Shown one piece after another: positions 34,557 to 44,700 of a DNA stretch of 60,254 nucleotides. The DNA is from an uncultured Thiodictyon sp. (GTDB lineage Bacteria; Pseudomonadota; Gammaproteobacteria; Chromatiales; Chromatiaceae): NCBI RefSeq assembly GCF_903946935.1, contig NZ_CAJAXH010000308.1, forward strand, positions 1 through 60,254, given 5' to 3'. Below the pieces are notes generated by a model that ran no database searches, was not told the origin of the DNA, and was given only the letters and a program-made list of their open reading frames with translations. The number at the start of each line of letters is the position of its first letter. Position 1 is the stretch's first letter. The translations under genes and the position numbers were made by a program.

Positions 34557-34604
34557 CAAAAGATGCCGCTCAGGTTCGATGCTTCGGGCATCGGAGCGGC
34601 ATCC
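34557..34604 (-). terminator. Hairpin terminator/attenuator behind gvpA
   Basis: On the minus strand GATGCCGCTC and GAGCGGCATC pair, with an inner stem CGATGC/GCATCG, and are followed by TTTT. It starts about 20 bases past the gvpA stop. It would let most transcripts end after gvpA and some read through into gvpC and the rest. Confidence 0.82.
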
Positions 34605-34624
34605 CTTTGGAGCTAGAAGCTCGA

Positions 34625-34843
34625 TCAGGCCGGGGCCGCCGCCGGGGCGGTGAGGCCGATCGCTTCGGCATACTTCAGGTAGGTCTCGACGGAGGCGATG
34701 ACCACGCGGGCTTCGACGGCGAGCAGCTCGATACCGACCAGAGAGACCTTCAACCACGCATCGATCACGATGCCCTTGTCCAGGATGCGGTCAACAACTT
34801 CGGCCAGACTGGAGGAATCAGTGGAGTTGGCGACTTTTGCCAT
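34625..34843 (-). CDS. gvpA: Major gas vesicle structural protein GvpA
   Basis: 72 residues, matching the highly conserved rib protein: [40 protein letters not shown] and [20 protein letters not shown]. It polymerises into the gas-permeable, water-excluding wall. AGAGGG precedes the ATG by about 8 bases. It has its own sigma-54 promoter at 35037-35052 and a terminator at 34557-34604, so it can be transcribed as a short abundant mRNA. There is only one full gvpA copy in the window. Confidence 0.98.
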   Translation of the reverse strand: MAKVANSTDSSSLAEVVDRILDKGIVIDAWLKVSLVGIELLAVEARVVIASVETYLKYAEAIGLTAPAAAPA

Positions 34844-35036
34844 TTTGTTTACCCTCTGAGAGATGAGAAATGCACATAACGTGCGCCGGAAGCGGACCTA
34901 CCGGGCCTCAAGTCAAATCGTGATTCCATTCGCACCGGCCCTCACCGATCACATCGCCTGTACCTTTCAATATGGTTGATTGGTTCAGTGCTTCTCGGGG
35001 TGGCATCCTGCCGGTGTGGTCGCTTGACTGTAGTGA

Positions 35037-35052
35037 TGCACGCTGCGTGCCA
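35037..35052 (-). promoter_or_regulatory. Sigma-54 (RpoN) promoter of gvpA
   Basis: The minus strand reads TGGCACGCAGCGTGCA. The consensus is TGGCACG-N4-TTGCA/T; 15 of the constrained positions fit except one T (here G), and GG-to-GC spacing is exact. Expected start is near 35026, about 180 bases upstream of gvpA. Supported by an NtrC-type activator encoded 4 kb away. Confidence 0.8.
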
Positions 35053-35158
35053 GTGCCGGTGGGTACGTGCCCGAATTAATAACTGCTTATAAAACAGATG
35101 GCAGGGGCATGGTGTCTGGCCGCTGATCGGGTGTCGTGGGGAGTTGACCAATCCGGGT

Positions 35159-35176
35159 TATGGAATGCATTCCATA
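35159..35176. promoter_or_regulatory. 18-bp perfect palindrome, candidate activator binding site
   Basis: TATGGAATGCATTCCATA reads the same on both strands. It is about 110-120 bp upstream of the sigma-54 promoter, the usual place for an enhancer bound by an NtrC-type activator. An AT-rich stretch at 35074-35096 between the two could be a bending (IHF-like) site. Confidence 0.55.
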
Positions 35177-35200
35177 TCTCTGGCATCGGCTCCCTAGCGT

Positions 35201-35228
35201 ACCGGGCACCGGGCACCGGGCACCGGGA
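35201..35228. repeat. Four tandem 7-bp repeats (ACCGGGC)
   Basis: ACCGGGC occurs three times and ACCGGGA once in a row, just upstream of the palindrome. No function visible. Confidence 0.85.
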
Positions 35229-35259
35229 ACTTGATGGGCTAGCTTGGTTTTCTCAGGAG

Positions 35260-35390
35260 TCTCACGCCAAGGCGCCAAGCACGCCAAGAAATACAATCGG
35301 GAGGGGGACGTCACCGGATCATCCGCCGGGTGGCGCTTAACGCTGATAACGCACTGAAAAACCTTGGCGAGCTTGGCGCCTTGGCGTGAG
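35260..35390. repeat. Dispersed about 130-bp element with inverted arms, copy 2
   Basis: Starts TCTCACGCCAAGGCGCCAAG and ends CTTGGCGCCTTGGCGTGAG, with GGATCATCCGCC and GATAACGCACTGAAA inside. Counterpart of the element at 14202-14335. Located between the regulatory operon and gvpA; its long hairpin could separate the two transcripts. Confidence 0.85.
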
Positions 35391-35405
35391 CCATGCGGGC
35401 TAGGG

Positions 35406-35837
35406 TCACTCCGACCAGGTGGCCGCGATCCGGTCGATCAGGGCCAGAATCTCCGCGTGGAGGAAGGGCTTGGCGACGAAGCCCTGGATCAGGCCGCTTT
35501 GCAGGGCCTGGTCGACCGCCGGGTCGTCGGCAAAGAAAAATCCGGAAATCAAGACGATGAATGGATCGTCCAGGAGGTCGCGCAGGTGCTTGATGAGGAC
35601 CAGACCGGCGATATCCGGGAGCTTGGCGTCGACGAAGACGGCACGGTAGGGGGTCTGGCGGCTGAGGTCGATCGCCTCTTGGGCGCAGAGTGCGTGATGC
35701 ACCGGGAAGCCCCGGCGGGCGATCAGGCGCCCGAGTATCCAGTTAATGTCCGGTTCATCATCGACGGTGAGAAAGGCCGGCGTCGCTGGCGTACCCTCGG
35801 CGCTCACCTCAATTGCCGCGTCAGCGGGAGGACTCAT
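35406..35837 (-). CDS. Single-domain response regulator (receiver only)
   Basis: 143 residues. FLTVDDEPDINWILGRLIAR gives the acidic pair, VFVDAKLPDIAGLVLIKHLR gives the phospho-acceptor Asp, ISGFFFADDP replaces the usual T loop with serine, and FVAKPFLHAEILALIDRI carries the Lys. There is no output domain, so it probably works as a phosphotransfer or allosteric partner of the histidine kinase upstream; their genes overlap by an ATGA. Last gene of the regulatory/GvpF-L operon. Confidence 0.9.
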   Translation of the reverse strand: MSPPADAAIEVSAEGTPATPAFLTVDDEPDINWILGRLIARRGFPVHHALCAQEAIDLSRQTPYRAVFVDAKLPDIAGLVLIKHLRDLLDDPFIVLISGFFFADDPAVDQALQSGLIQGFVAKPFLHAEILALIDRIAATWSE

Positions 35838-37348
35838 AATGCCAGCGGCAAATGGACACGGAAACGGGTGCCGATCCCGGGTGCGCTCTCGACCTCAATG
35901 CGTCCGTGATGCTGCTGGATGATGGTATAGCAGATCGAGAGGCCGAGCCCGGTGCCCTTGGCTGAGGAGCGCGTATAGAAGGGATCGAAGATCTTGCTGA
36001 TGTCGGCGGCATCGATGCCCACCCCGGTGTCGATGACATGCACCAGGACCTGATCGCCGTCGCGATCCAGGGTCAGGGTCAGCAGGCCGCCATTGGGCAT
36101 GGCGGCGATGGCATTGAGCAGAATGTTGATGAAGGCCTGCTCCAGCAGGCTCGGTACCCCGCGCACCCACAGCGGCTGCTCACAGAACCGGGTCTCGACA
36201 TCGAGTTGATTGAGCCGCGCCTGGTGGTTGACCACCGACAGCGCCTGGGTGAGCAGCGCGACCGTGTCGATGCGGGTCATCTTGTCGGCGCCCGCGGCGC
36301 CGGCGGCGTCCGCCGGGCGGGCGAAGCGCAGCAGATTCTCGATGATCTCGGACGCCTTATGAACCCCGGCGATGGTCTTTTGCACGCACTCCAGGCGCAA
36401 TTCGGGTGCCAGGTCCTCATCGAGCAGGAACTGGGCGGCGGACGAGCAGACCGCCAGTGGGTTGCGGATCTCGTGGGCAATGCCGCCGGCCATCACGCCC
36501 AGGGCGGCGAGCTTTTGCGATTGGAGCAACTGGGCCTCCAGCCGATGGCGCTCGGTGAGGTCCCGTCCGGCGGCGACCATGCCCGTGGTCTCGCCGTCGG
36601 CATTGAGCATGGGTGCCAGCGTCCAGGAGACCGAGATACGCTCCTCGGACAGCGTGGTCAATTCCCACTCGGCGGCGCGACTGGCGGCCAGTGCCGGACC
36701 ACCGACGAGTGCCTGTTCGATATCCGGCCGGTCGGCGGGGGCGAAAAATTCGGGTAGACGCCGTCCGATGGCCTCGCACGCCTGATACCCGGTGAGCCGC
36801 TCTGCCGCCTTGTTCCAACTGAGGATACGGCCGCGGTTGTCGGTGGAGAGCAGGATGTCGCTGGCGCTCTCCACCACGCTTGCAAGGTGGCGCTCAACCC
36901 GCTGGATATCCTGGCTCAAGCGGACCTGCTCGGTGATGTCTTCCATCAGAAACAGGGCGTATTGGACCTGATCGTTCCAATTGAATGGCAGGGCACGAAA
37001 ATAATAGGTGCGCATCGGCACGCCGGGGGCGCGGAAGGTCATGCGCTGCGATGGGCTTTGCTCGTTGCGCTCAAAGACGCGGCGCACGCAGTCGAGGATA
37101 CGGGTGCGCTCGACGATAGTCGGCGGAAAGACATCCTCAAAGCGGTGGCCGATCGTGTCGCGGGGGGTGCGATTGCCCTTCTGCAGGAAATTGCGATTGG
37201 CCATGGCAATGCGCAGCCGGCTGTCGACGAGCAGGATCGATGACGGGATGGCGTCGAAGAGCGTCCGAAACAGGTTCTCGTAGGGTTCGCGGGCGTTGCC
37301 CCCATCGGCGACGCCCGGTTCAAGCCAGGGACCGGAGGTCATCATCAA
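35834..37348 (-). CDS. PAS-domain histidine kinase (NtrB-like)
   Basis: 504 residues, no membrane segment, so cytoplasmic. Two PAS domains lie at about 24-140 and 150-270 (SSILLVDSRLRIAMANRNFL; ASDILLSTDNRGRILSWNKA). The kinase core has His292 in MAGGIAHEIRNPLAV, followed by the ATP-binding domain (NILLNAIAAMPNG; DTGVGIDAADISKIFDPFYT; GTGLGLSICYTIIQQHHG). It sits in one operon with an NtrC-type activator (38803-40197), two GvpF/L genes and a receiver gene. It therefore is the likely sensor for gas-vesicle control (inference). Start ATG 37348 lies within the end of the preceding gene. Confidence 0.92.
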   Translation of the reverse strand: MMMTSGPWLEPGVADGGNAREPYENLFRTLFDAIPSSILLVDSRLRIAMANRNFLQKGNRTPRDTIGHRFEDVFPPTIVERTRILDCVRRVFERNEQSPSQRMTFRAPGVPMRTYYFRALPFNWNDQVQYALFLMEDITEQVRLSQDIQRVERHLASVVESASDILLSTDNRGRILSWNKAAERLTGYQACEAIGRRLPEFFAPADRPDIEQALVGGPALAASRAAEWELTTLSEERISVSWTLAPMLNADGETTGMVAAGRDLTERHRLEAQLLQSQKLAALGVMAGGIAHEIRNPLAVCSSAAQFLLDEDLAPELRLECVQKTIAGVHKASEIIENLLRFARPADAAGAAGADKMTRIDTVALLTQALSVVNHQARLNQLDVETRFCEQPLWVRGVPSLLEQAFINILLNAIAAMPNGGLLTLTLDRDGDQVLVHVIDTGVGIDAADISKIFDPFYTRSSAKGTGLGLSICYTIIQQHHGRIEVESAPGIGTRFRVHLPLAL

Positions 37349-38039
37349 TCGCTCCTACAAAATTATAGGGAGGCCAGGGGCCGGTGATTAATCCCGCCCC
37401 CGGAACGGCCGCGGGGTCTGCCCGCAGGGCCTCGACGAAGGCCTCACTGTGTTCGCGTGGGACCAGGAAATAGAGTGAGAGCAGGGAGCGCCCGCCGATC
37501 TGCCCGAATTCCTGGCGTAGGTCACGGTAAAGACCCGCCACGACCCGCTCAATGGCGCCGCGCGCCTGCCCGGCGTGGGCGGTGGCGCGGGCCTCGGCGT
37601 CGAGGCGCCGCCGGATCGCGGCGAGGTGGCCGTGACCGGGCCCGCGCCCCCCGCCGTCGGCGGTGCCGGGGGTGTCCTCGTCGGGGGGCGTCGGGAGCAG
37701 CAGGCGGATGCCGAGTTCCACACAATCGTCCAGTCGATCGAGCATGGCGAGCAGCCGCTCGCGGTGTCCGGCGAGCAGTGTGCGTACCGCGTCATCGCAA
37801 CCAAGCACGCAGCCGAAACGCATTGGAATCAGGGGCGTCGCGCGGTGGATCTGGGCGACCAGGTCGGCATAGGTTTGCAGCCGGGTGCTGTCGGCCGTGC
37901 GAATCCGATGCGGGTCTACGTCGGCCACCACCGCGATCAGGCCGTCCACTTCCAGGCCGCGCAGCCCGTCTGGTAGCGCGCCGTCGCGCGGCCGATCGCG
38001 CAGGATACAATGGAGCATGGGGCGTGCGTCGACCGTCAT
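37320..38039 (-). CDS. GvpF/GvpL family protein 2
   Basis: About 239 residues from the ATG at 38039, which overlaps the upstream stop (ATGA); a TTG at 38051 is possible. Family features are LIAVVADVDPHRIRTADSTR, ATPLIPMRFGCVLGCDDAVR, and the C-terminal GLITGPWPPYNFVGAIDDDL. It has a Gly/Pro-rich insertion near residues 120-140. It follows another GvpF/L gene and precedes the histidine kinase, so it belongs to the regulatory operon. Distinct GvpF/L copies are common and probably not interchangeable. Confidence 0.88.
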   Translation of the reverse strand: MTVDARPMLHCILRDRPRDGALPDGLRGLEVDGLIAVVADVDPHRIRTADSTRLQTYADLVAQIHRATPLIPMRFGCVLGCDDAVRTLLAGHRERLLAMLDRLDDCVELGIRLLLPTPPDEDTPGTADGGGRGPGHGHLAAIRRRLDAEARATAHAGQARGAIERVVAGLYRDLRQEFGQIGGRSLLSLYFLVPREHSEAFVEALRADPAAVPGAGLITGPWPPYNFVGAIDDDLRSLA

Positions 38040-38794
38040 GGTGTAGCGCAAAAGCTGTAAAGGGGCCAGGGACCGGAACAGTGTAGCTCCAAACCCTGTG
38101 CTACGTAGGGGGCGCCGAGTCGGTCAAGGGCCGCGCGCAATGCCTGGCCCCCTCCGGGCCCCACCAGGCAGGCCCGGTTCGCGACGGCTGGATCGCGTGC
38201 GGGGCGGGTGACGATCGCCTCGCTGTAGTCGCGCAGCGCGGTGTCGAGGTCGGCGACGACCGCACTCAGCCAGGGGCCCAACGCCCGCTCGGCCTGGACC
38301 TTCTGACGTTGCGCCAAGAGATAGCCACGGCCGCCGACGGGGGCGGCCACGCTGTCAGGAAAGAGCTCGGCCTGGCGCGCGGCGATCGCCCGGTCGCGGT
38401 CCAACAAGACCTTGACCGCCCATTCCTCGCGCCCGTCCATCCGCTTGAAAAACTCGAGCAGGGTGTGGCGGCGCCGGGCGGCCTCCATCGCGAGCGCGGT
38501 GACGGAGGAGAACAGGGTGCCGAAGGGCAGCGGGAAGACGGTGGTGGCGGTCATCGCGTGCGCGATCACCCGGTCGTGGGCCTGGACGCGTGGCAGCAGC
38601 CAGTCCAGGTCGCCGAGCCGCTGTTCGGCCTCGTCGCCGGCAAAGCGTTCCGCGGGGCAGTTGCTCAGAATGGCCTTGAGGCCGGCCGTGGGACTGATAT
38701 AGACCGGGTCCTCCCAGCCGCAGGTGTCAAGTCCCAGGTCGGCCGACAGATCCAGGGATGCTGGCGCAAAACAGAACGCATAGAGCGCGCGCAT
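38036..38794 (-). CDS. GvpF/GvpL family protein 3
   Basis: 252 residues. The start MRALYAFCFAPASLDLSADL, the middle VIAHAMTATTVFPLPFGTLF and WAVKVLLDRDRAIAARQAEL, and the end LELHCSGPWPLYSFCATP follow the GvpF/L plan. It lies 8 bases after the NtrC-type activator gene and overlaps the next GvpF/L gene by an ATGA. Co-transcription with the regulators suggests that accessory proteins are made before the gvpA-driven transcript (inference). Confidence 0.88.
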   Translation of the reverse strand: MRALYAFCFAPASLDLSADLGLDTCGWEDPVYISPTAGLKAILSNCPAERFAGDEAEQRLGDLDWLLPRVQAHDRVIAHAMTATTVFPLPFGTLFSSVTALAMEAARRRHTLLEFFKRMDGREEWAVKVLLDRDRAIAARQAELFPDSVAAPVGGRGYLLAQRQKVQAERALGPWLSAVVADLDTALRDYSEAIVTRPARDPAVANRACLVGPGGGQALRAALDRLGAPYVAQGLELHCSGPWPLYSFCATP

Positions 38795-38802
38795 GCCGCC
38801 GA

Positions 38803-40197
38803 CTAGGCCCCCAGACCATAGGTCTTGAGCTTGGTGTGAACCGTCTTGTAGTCCACCTGGAGCATGCGCGCCACCGCCGCCTTGTTACCGCGGGAGCGCT
38901 GTAGTGCCTCGAACAGCACCTGGCGCTCCACATCGGCCATGCGCGTGCGCACAATCTCTTTGAGTGACAGGCCCATTTGGTACAGGCTGCTGGTGCTTGC
39001 AGCAGTGCCAGGCAAGGCCCGCTCGGATTCGCCCTCCGGCAGCGCCAGATGGTGGGTGTCGATGGCATAACTGGCGATCAGGACCGCCCGGCGCACGACG
39101 CTGCGCAATTGACGCACATTGCCCGGCCAGGGGTAGGCGAGGAGGGCCGCCGCCGCCTCCGCGGTGAAGCTGCCGACCTGCTTGCCCAGTTCCCGATTGG
39201 CCTCGGCGAGAAACTGACCGGCGATGTGCAGGATGTCGTCTTCTCGCGTACGCAGGGGCGGGATGGCGATCCGGTAGTCGCACAGCCGATAGAGCAGGTC
39301 CTCCCGGAAGGTCCCCTTGTTGACCGCCTCGGTCAGGTCCTGGTTGCTGGCGGAGATCAGGCGCACGTCCACGGCGATCGGCTTGGTCCCGCCCACCCGG
39401 TAGATGACCCGCTCTTGGAGCACGCGCAACAGCCGCGCCTGGGCCGGCCAGGCCAGGTTCCCGATCTCATCGAGGAACAGGGTCCCACCATGGGCCGCCT
39501 CGAACTTGCCTGGCTGCTGCCGCTCGGCACCGGTGAAGGCGCCGCGTTCGTGACCGAATAACTCGTTTTCGATCAGCGAATCGGGGATCGTGCCGCAGTC
39601 GACGGCGACGAACGGGTGCCCGGCCCGCGGGCTCAGGTCGTGAACGGCGCGGGCCACCACCTCCTTGCCGGCGCCGGTCTCGCCGAACAGGCTCACGGCG
39701 AAGTCAGTGGGTGCCACCCGCTCCACGTCCTCAATGGTGCGGGTGATCGCTGGGCTGGCGCCCATGCGCTCACGCAACCCACAATCGCCGCCCGGGGCGG
39801 CGGGGGGCTCCTGGCCGTAGGCCAGCGCCTCCCGCACCTTGCTCAACAATCCCTGGTTATCAAATGGCTTGGCGAGATACTCGAAGGCGCCTTCCTTGAT
39901 CGCGGTCACCGCCCCGGCCAGGTCGGCGAAGCCGGTCAGCAGGATCACCGGCAGGTGCGGGCTCGCGACCTTGAGGCGACGCAGCATGTCCAGGCCAGTC
40001 ATATCGGGCAGGCGATAGTCGAGGATGGCCAGACTTGGACCGCAGGTCCGCGCCAGACACAGTCCCTCGCCGGCGTCCTGCGCGGTGATGACCCGAAAGC
40101 CGGCGCGCTGCAGGACCAACTGGAGGATGCGCCGCATGCTCTCGTCGTCGTCCACGACCAGGATGACGTCTGATGAATCGCTCATTGCCCCGTTCAT
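38803..40197 (-). CDS. NtrC-family sigma-54-dependent response regulator
   Basis: 464 residues (460 if the ATG at 40185 is used). The receiver domain has the acidic pair VVDDDESM and acceptor Asp60 ([13 protein letters not shown]). The AAA+ domain has GETGAGKE (172-179), the sigma-54-contacting GAFTGA loop (219-224), and GGTLFLDE (237-244). The C-terminal Fis-type helix-turn-helix is [20 protein letters not shown]. All elements for sigma-54 activation are intact. It heads an operon with two gvpF/L genes, the histidine kinase and a receiver protein. A sigma-54 promoter with an upstream palindrome precedes gvpA, so it is the prime candidate regulator of gas vesicles. Confidence 0.95.
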   Translation of the reverse strand: MNGAMSDSSDVILVVDDDESMRRILQLVLQRAGFRVITAQDAGEGLCLARTCGPSLAILDYRLPDMTGLDMLRRLKVASPHLPVILLTGFADLAGAVTAIKEGAFEYLAKPFDNQGLLSKVREALAYGQEPPAAPGGDCGLRERMGASPAITRTIEDVERVAPTDFAVSLFGETGAGKEVVARAVHDLSPRAGHPFVAVDCGTIPDSLIENELFGHERGAFTGAERQQPGKFEAAHGGTLFLDEIGNLAWPAQARLLRVLQERVIYRVGGTKPIAVDVRLISASNQDLTEAVNKGTFREDLLYRLCDYRIAIPPLRTREDDILHIAGQFLAEANRELGKQVGSFTAEAAAALLAYPWPGNVRQLRSVVRRAVLIASYAIDTHHLALPEGESERALPGTAASTSSLYQMGLSLKEIVRTRMADVERQVLFEALQRSRGNKAAVARMLQVDYKTVHTKLKTYGLGA

Positions 40198-40607
40198 GCT
40201 GTTGCCCCGGCCTGTTGTTGTTGCGTGTGCCCGCTGGCGGGAGGCCGGATCGAGACCGGCAGACTGTGTATGGACCCACGCCTCTTAGGGTCCCCGTCGC
40301 GGCGGGCGATCACGGCGATATTCTACCGCGAACCCGGCGCCCCATCCGGCTGACCGCGGTCGCTCCAACCGCGCGATGAATCGGGGTCGACGCTACCTGG
40401 ATATGCCCTGGCCCCGCTGTCTCGTTGGCTACTATGGACCAGTTGGCGGCTGACGAGCCAGTAAAGTTTAGTAAATTGGCGGTGCGGCTGGATTTGCAAG
40501 GCGGCGTGCCGGTCGGCGCCCCTCAGCCGGCGAGTACGCGGGCGGGTCGCGCCGCCACGGACCGGGCATTAGAATAGCCGGGCCATCCCCACCCACGGAT
40601 ACCGCCC
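40198..40607. other. Divergent intergenic region
   Basis: 410 bases between the NtrC-type gene (minus) and the RND efflux pair (plus). No gene, tRNA or clear hairpin was recognised. An AT-rich patch, AGTAAAGTTTAGTAAATTGG at about 40461, may hold a promoter. No good -24/-12 element was found here. Confidence 0.5.
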
Positions 40608-41798
40608 ATGCCACCTCGCTTGTCTCCCTCCTCCCTGCCGCGGCGCTGCGCGCCGGGGCTGGACCTGGCCGTCACCGTCGCGCTGCTCCTGCTCGGTGGC
40701 TGTGGCGCTGAGACCTCCCAGGGGCCGGCCGCCGCCGCACCCCCTCCCGCCGTGGTGGTGGTGGCCGCCACGCAGGGTGCGGTGGAGGAGCAGGGGCAGT
40801 TCGTCGGCCGGGTGGTGGCGCCCGAGCGGGTGGAACTCCAGGCGCGGGTCCAGGGGTTTCTGAAGGAGCGTGCGTTCGCCGAGGGCCAGCAGGTCAAGGT
40901 CGGAGAGCTGTTGTTTGTGATCGAGCCGGACCAGTATCAGGCGGTGGTGACCCAGCGCGAGGCGGACCTGGCCAAGGCCGTGGCCGACGAGCAAAACGCC
41001 CGCGCCCAGTTGGCCCGCGGCTTGGAGTTGGTCAAGCAGAAGAATATCGCCCAGTCCGAGGTGGACAAACTCCAGGCGGCCCAATCCATCGCCAAGGCCG
41101 GCATCGCCCAAGCCCAGGCGGCCCTGGACGCGGCCAAGCTGGACCTCAACTACACCCGTATCCTTGCCCCGGTGGCCGGGCGGATCGGGCTTTCCAAGTA
41201 CAGCGTTGGCACGCTGGTCGGCCCGTCCAGCGGCATGCTGGCCACCATCGTGAGCAGTGACCCGATCGACGTGCAGTTCCCCGTGACCCAGCGCGAACTC
41301 TTGGAGGCGCGCCGCGACATCGAGGCGGGGGGCGGCGACCCCTCCAAGGTGGTGGTGCTGGCCCGCCTCTCGGACGATTCGCTCTATCCGCAGAAGGGCA
41401 AGCTCAATTTCATCGACGTGACCACCGACCGGGGGACCGACACCGTGACGCTGCGCGCGGTCTTCCCCAATCCCAAGGGGCTCCTGGTGGATGGTCAGTA
41501 TGTCGGCGTCCTGGTCCAGGACGATACCCCGACCATGGCGATCCTGGTGCCCCAGTCGGCCCTGCAGATGGATCAGCAGGGGACCTCCGTGCTGATCGTG
41601 ACCGCTGAACACAAGGTCGAGGTGCGGCGGATCGAGACCGGCGCGACGGTGGGCGCAGAGGTGGTGGTGAGCAAAGGCTTGTCCGTGGGCGATCTGGTGA
41701 TCACCGAGGGGATCCAGAAGGTCCGGCCCGGCGTGGTGGTGACGACCGCCCCGGCGCAGACCGCAACCGCACAGCCCGCGGGCACGGTGGCACCATGA
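40608..41798 (+). CDS. RND efflux periplasmic adaptor (membrane fusion) lipoprotein
   Basis: 396 residues. A lipoprotein signal ends [10 protein letters not shown] with lipobox LGGC. The hairpin/lipoyl region shows [20 protein letters not shown] and [20 protein letters not shown], then a coiled-coil hairpin ([40 protein letters not shown]). The beta-barrel/lipoyl return is [20 protein letters not shown]. It bridges the inner-membrane pump and an outer-membrane channel (not encoded here). Its stop overlaps the RND pump start by an ATGA. Confidence 0.93.
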   Translation: MPPRLSPSSLPRRCAPGLDLAVTVALLLLGGCGAETSQGPAAAAPPPAVVVVAATQGAVEEQGQFVGRVVAPERVELQARVQGFLKERAFAEGQQVKVGELLFVIEPDQYQAVVTQREADLAKAVADEQNARAQLARGLELVKQKNIAQSEVDKLQAAQSIAKAGIAQAQAALDAAKLDLNYTRILAPVAGRIGLSKYSVGTLVGPSSGMLATIVSSDPIDVQFPVTQRELLEARRDIEAGGGDPSKVVVLARLSDDSLYPQKGKLNFIDVTTDRGTDTVTLRAVFPNPKGLLVDGQYVGVLVQDDTPTMAILVPQSALQMDQQGTSVLIVTAEHKVEVRRIETGATVGAEVVVSKGLSVGDLVITEGIQKVRPGVVVTTAPAQTATAQPAGTVAP

Positions 41799-44700
41799 TC
41801 TCGGATGTATTCATCGACCGCCCACGGCTCTCGATTGTCATCTCGGTCGTCATTCTGCTCGCCGGGCTCATCGCCATCACGGCCATCCCGCTCGCCCAGC
41901 TCCCGGATATCGTCCCGCCCCAGGTGCAGGTGAGCGGCAGCTACAGCGGCGCCAGCGCCTCAGTGGTGGAGTCCACCGTGGCCCAACCCATCGAGGCCCA
42001 GGTCAATGGCGTGAGCAACATGCTCTATATGAGCTCGACCAGCGGCAACGACGGCAGCTATACGCTCAATGTCACCTTTGCCCTGGGTACCGACCCCGAT
42101 ATCAACACGGTCAACGTGCAGAATCGGGTCAGCCTGGCCTCGTCCCAGCTACCGCAGGAGGTGACGCGCGCGGGCCTCACGGTGCAGAAACAGTCCACCG
42201 CCATGCTCCAGGTCGTGGCCCTGTACTCCCCACAGAGTACCTATGACGCGTTATTCCTGAGCAATTATGCCAAGATCAATGTCATCGATACCCTGGCACG
42301 CATACCTGGGGTCGGCCAGGTCAGCCAGTTCGGTGCCCTGGATTACAGCATGCGCATCTGGCTCGACTCGGCGCGTCTGACCGCGCTCGGTATCACGCCG
42401 TCGGATGTCATGACGGCGATCCAGAGCCAGAACATCCAGGCGGCGGTCGGGCGCATCGGCGCCCAGCCGATGTCCAACGACGCCCAATTCCAGATCACCC
42501 TCCAGACCAAAGGACGGCTCTCGGAGGCCAAGGAGTTCGAGTCCATCGTGGTGCGCGCCAACCCGGATGGCTCCACCGTGCGGGTGAAGGACCTGGGCCG
42601 GGTCGAGTTGGGCGCCAAGACGTTGGACTCCATGAGCCGACTGGATGGGGCGCCCTCCGCCGGTGTGGCGATCTATCTCTCCCCGGGGGCCAACGCCATC
42701 AAGGTGGCGCAGGGGGTCGCGGCGGCCATGGCGGACCTGGAGCAGCGTTTCCCGGAAGGACTCAAGTACCGGTTGGTCTATGACACCACCGATTTTGTCA
42801 ACGCGAGCCTGGAGAAGGTGGTCCATACGCTGTTGGAGGCATTCGCGCTGGTGATCGTCGTCGTGTTCCTTTTTCTGGGCAGTTGGCGGGCCGCCCTGAT
42901 CCCCCTGGTCGCCGTGCCGGTGGCCCTGGTGGGTTCCTTCATCTTTCTGTTCGCGCTCGGCTTTTCGGCCAATACCGTCTCGCTGCTGGCCGTGGTGCTG
43001 GCCATCGGCATCGTGGTGGACGATGCGATTGTGGTGGTGGAGAACGTCGAGCGCATCATGGAGGAAGACCAGCTTCCCCCCCGGGAGGCGGCCAAGAAGG
43101 CGATGGGACAGATCGCCGGCCCCATCTTCGCCATTACCCTGGTGCTGCTCTCCGTCTTCGTGCCGGTCGCCTTCATCCCCGGTATCACCGGCCAGATCTT
43201 TGCGCAATTCGCCGCCGTGGTCGCCTTCTCCATGCTGATCTCGGCGGTCAATGCACTGACCTTGTCACCGGCCCTGTGCGCGGTGTTGCTCAAGCCCAGC
43301 CACCAGCGACGCGGCGTCATGGGGCGGGTCTTGAATGGGATCGACGCCGTGCGCGACGGCTACGCCGGCATCGTCAAGCGCCTGGTGCGCGTCGCCATGC
43401 TGGTGGTGGTGCTGATTATTGGGATTAGCCTCAGCACCGGGTGGTTGTTCAAGGCCACCCCCACCGGTTTCCTGCCGGTCGAAGATCAGGGCGCCTTCAT
43501 GGTGGAGATCCAACTCCCCCAGGGGGCCTCCTTGAATCGCACCCTGGAGGTGGTCAAGCAGGTCGAGCACATCATCAAGTCCGATCCTGCGGTGGCCCAT
43601 GTACTGGGTATCCCAGGCTTTAGCATCATCGATAGCGCCGTGGAGTCCAACGCCGGCTTTGCCATTGCCCGCCTCAAACCCTTTGCGGAGCGCACCATGG
43701 CGGACCTGACGGTCGATGCGGCCATTGCCCGCGTCCAGGCCCAGACCAACGCTATCCCGGGCGCCATGATCATGCCGTTCAATCTGCCAGCGATCGTCGG
43801 GCTGGGTACCGGCAGCGGGTTCCAGTACCAACTCCAGGACTTGCAGGGCCGCACGCCCGAAGAACTGGCGGCGGCGATGCGCGCGCTGGTCGTCGCCGCC
43901 AATCAGGACCCCCACCTGCAAAATGTCTACTCCACCTGGTCGACCAACAACCCCCAGGTCTTCCTCGATATCGACCGGGAAAAGGCCCAGACCCTGGGCG
44001 TGAGCATCAGCGACATCTTCACCGCCCTGCAGGCGACCCTGGGCGGCTACTATGTCAATGACTTCAATAAATTCGGCCGTATCTGGCAGGTCAAGATCCA
44101 GGGCGACACCAAGGACCGCAACCGCTTCGAGGACGTTTATCGCATCCATGTACGCAATAGCCAGGGTGACATGGTGCCGATCCGCGCACTGATGGCGCCC
44201 AAGCTCCTCCTTGGCCCCCAATTGATCAAACGCTACAACAACTATCGCAGCGTCAGCATCCAGGGGGAACCGGCCCCGGGCCGCTCGACCGGCGATGCCC
44301 TGGCCGCCATGGAAGACCTCTCTGCCACGACCCTGCCGAGCGGTTTCGGTTATGAGTGGACCGGCACCGCCCTGCAGGAGAAGGAAGCCGGCGGCAAAAC
44401 CGTGCTGGTGCTCGGGCTGGCGGTCCTGTTCGCCTATCTCTTCCTGGTGGGCCTCTATGAGAGTTGGTCCATGCCCGCGGTGGTGCTGCTCTCGGTCACG
44501 GTCGGCATACTCGGCGCCATGATCGCCCTGCGGGTCACTGGGCTGCCCAACGACCTCTATGCCCAGGTGGGCCTGGTAGTGCTGATTGGACTGGCGAGTA
44601 AGAACGCCATTCTTATAGTCGAATTCGCCATGGAGCAGCGCCGCCATGGCAAGTCCATCCTGGAGGCCGCCAGCACGGCCGCCCATATGCGTATCCGTGC

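Noticed and set aside
35206-35230. CRISPR-like tandem repeats upstream of gvpA
   Set aside because: The unit is only 7 bp with no spacers; a simple tandem repeat. No CRISPR array or cas gene was seen in the window.
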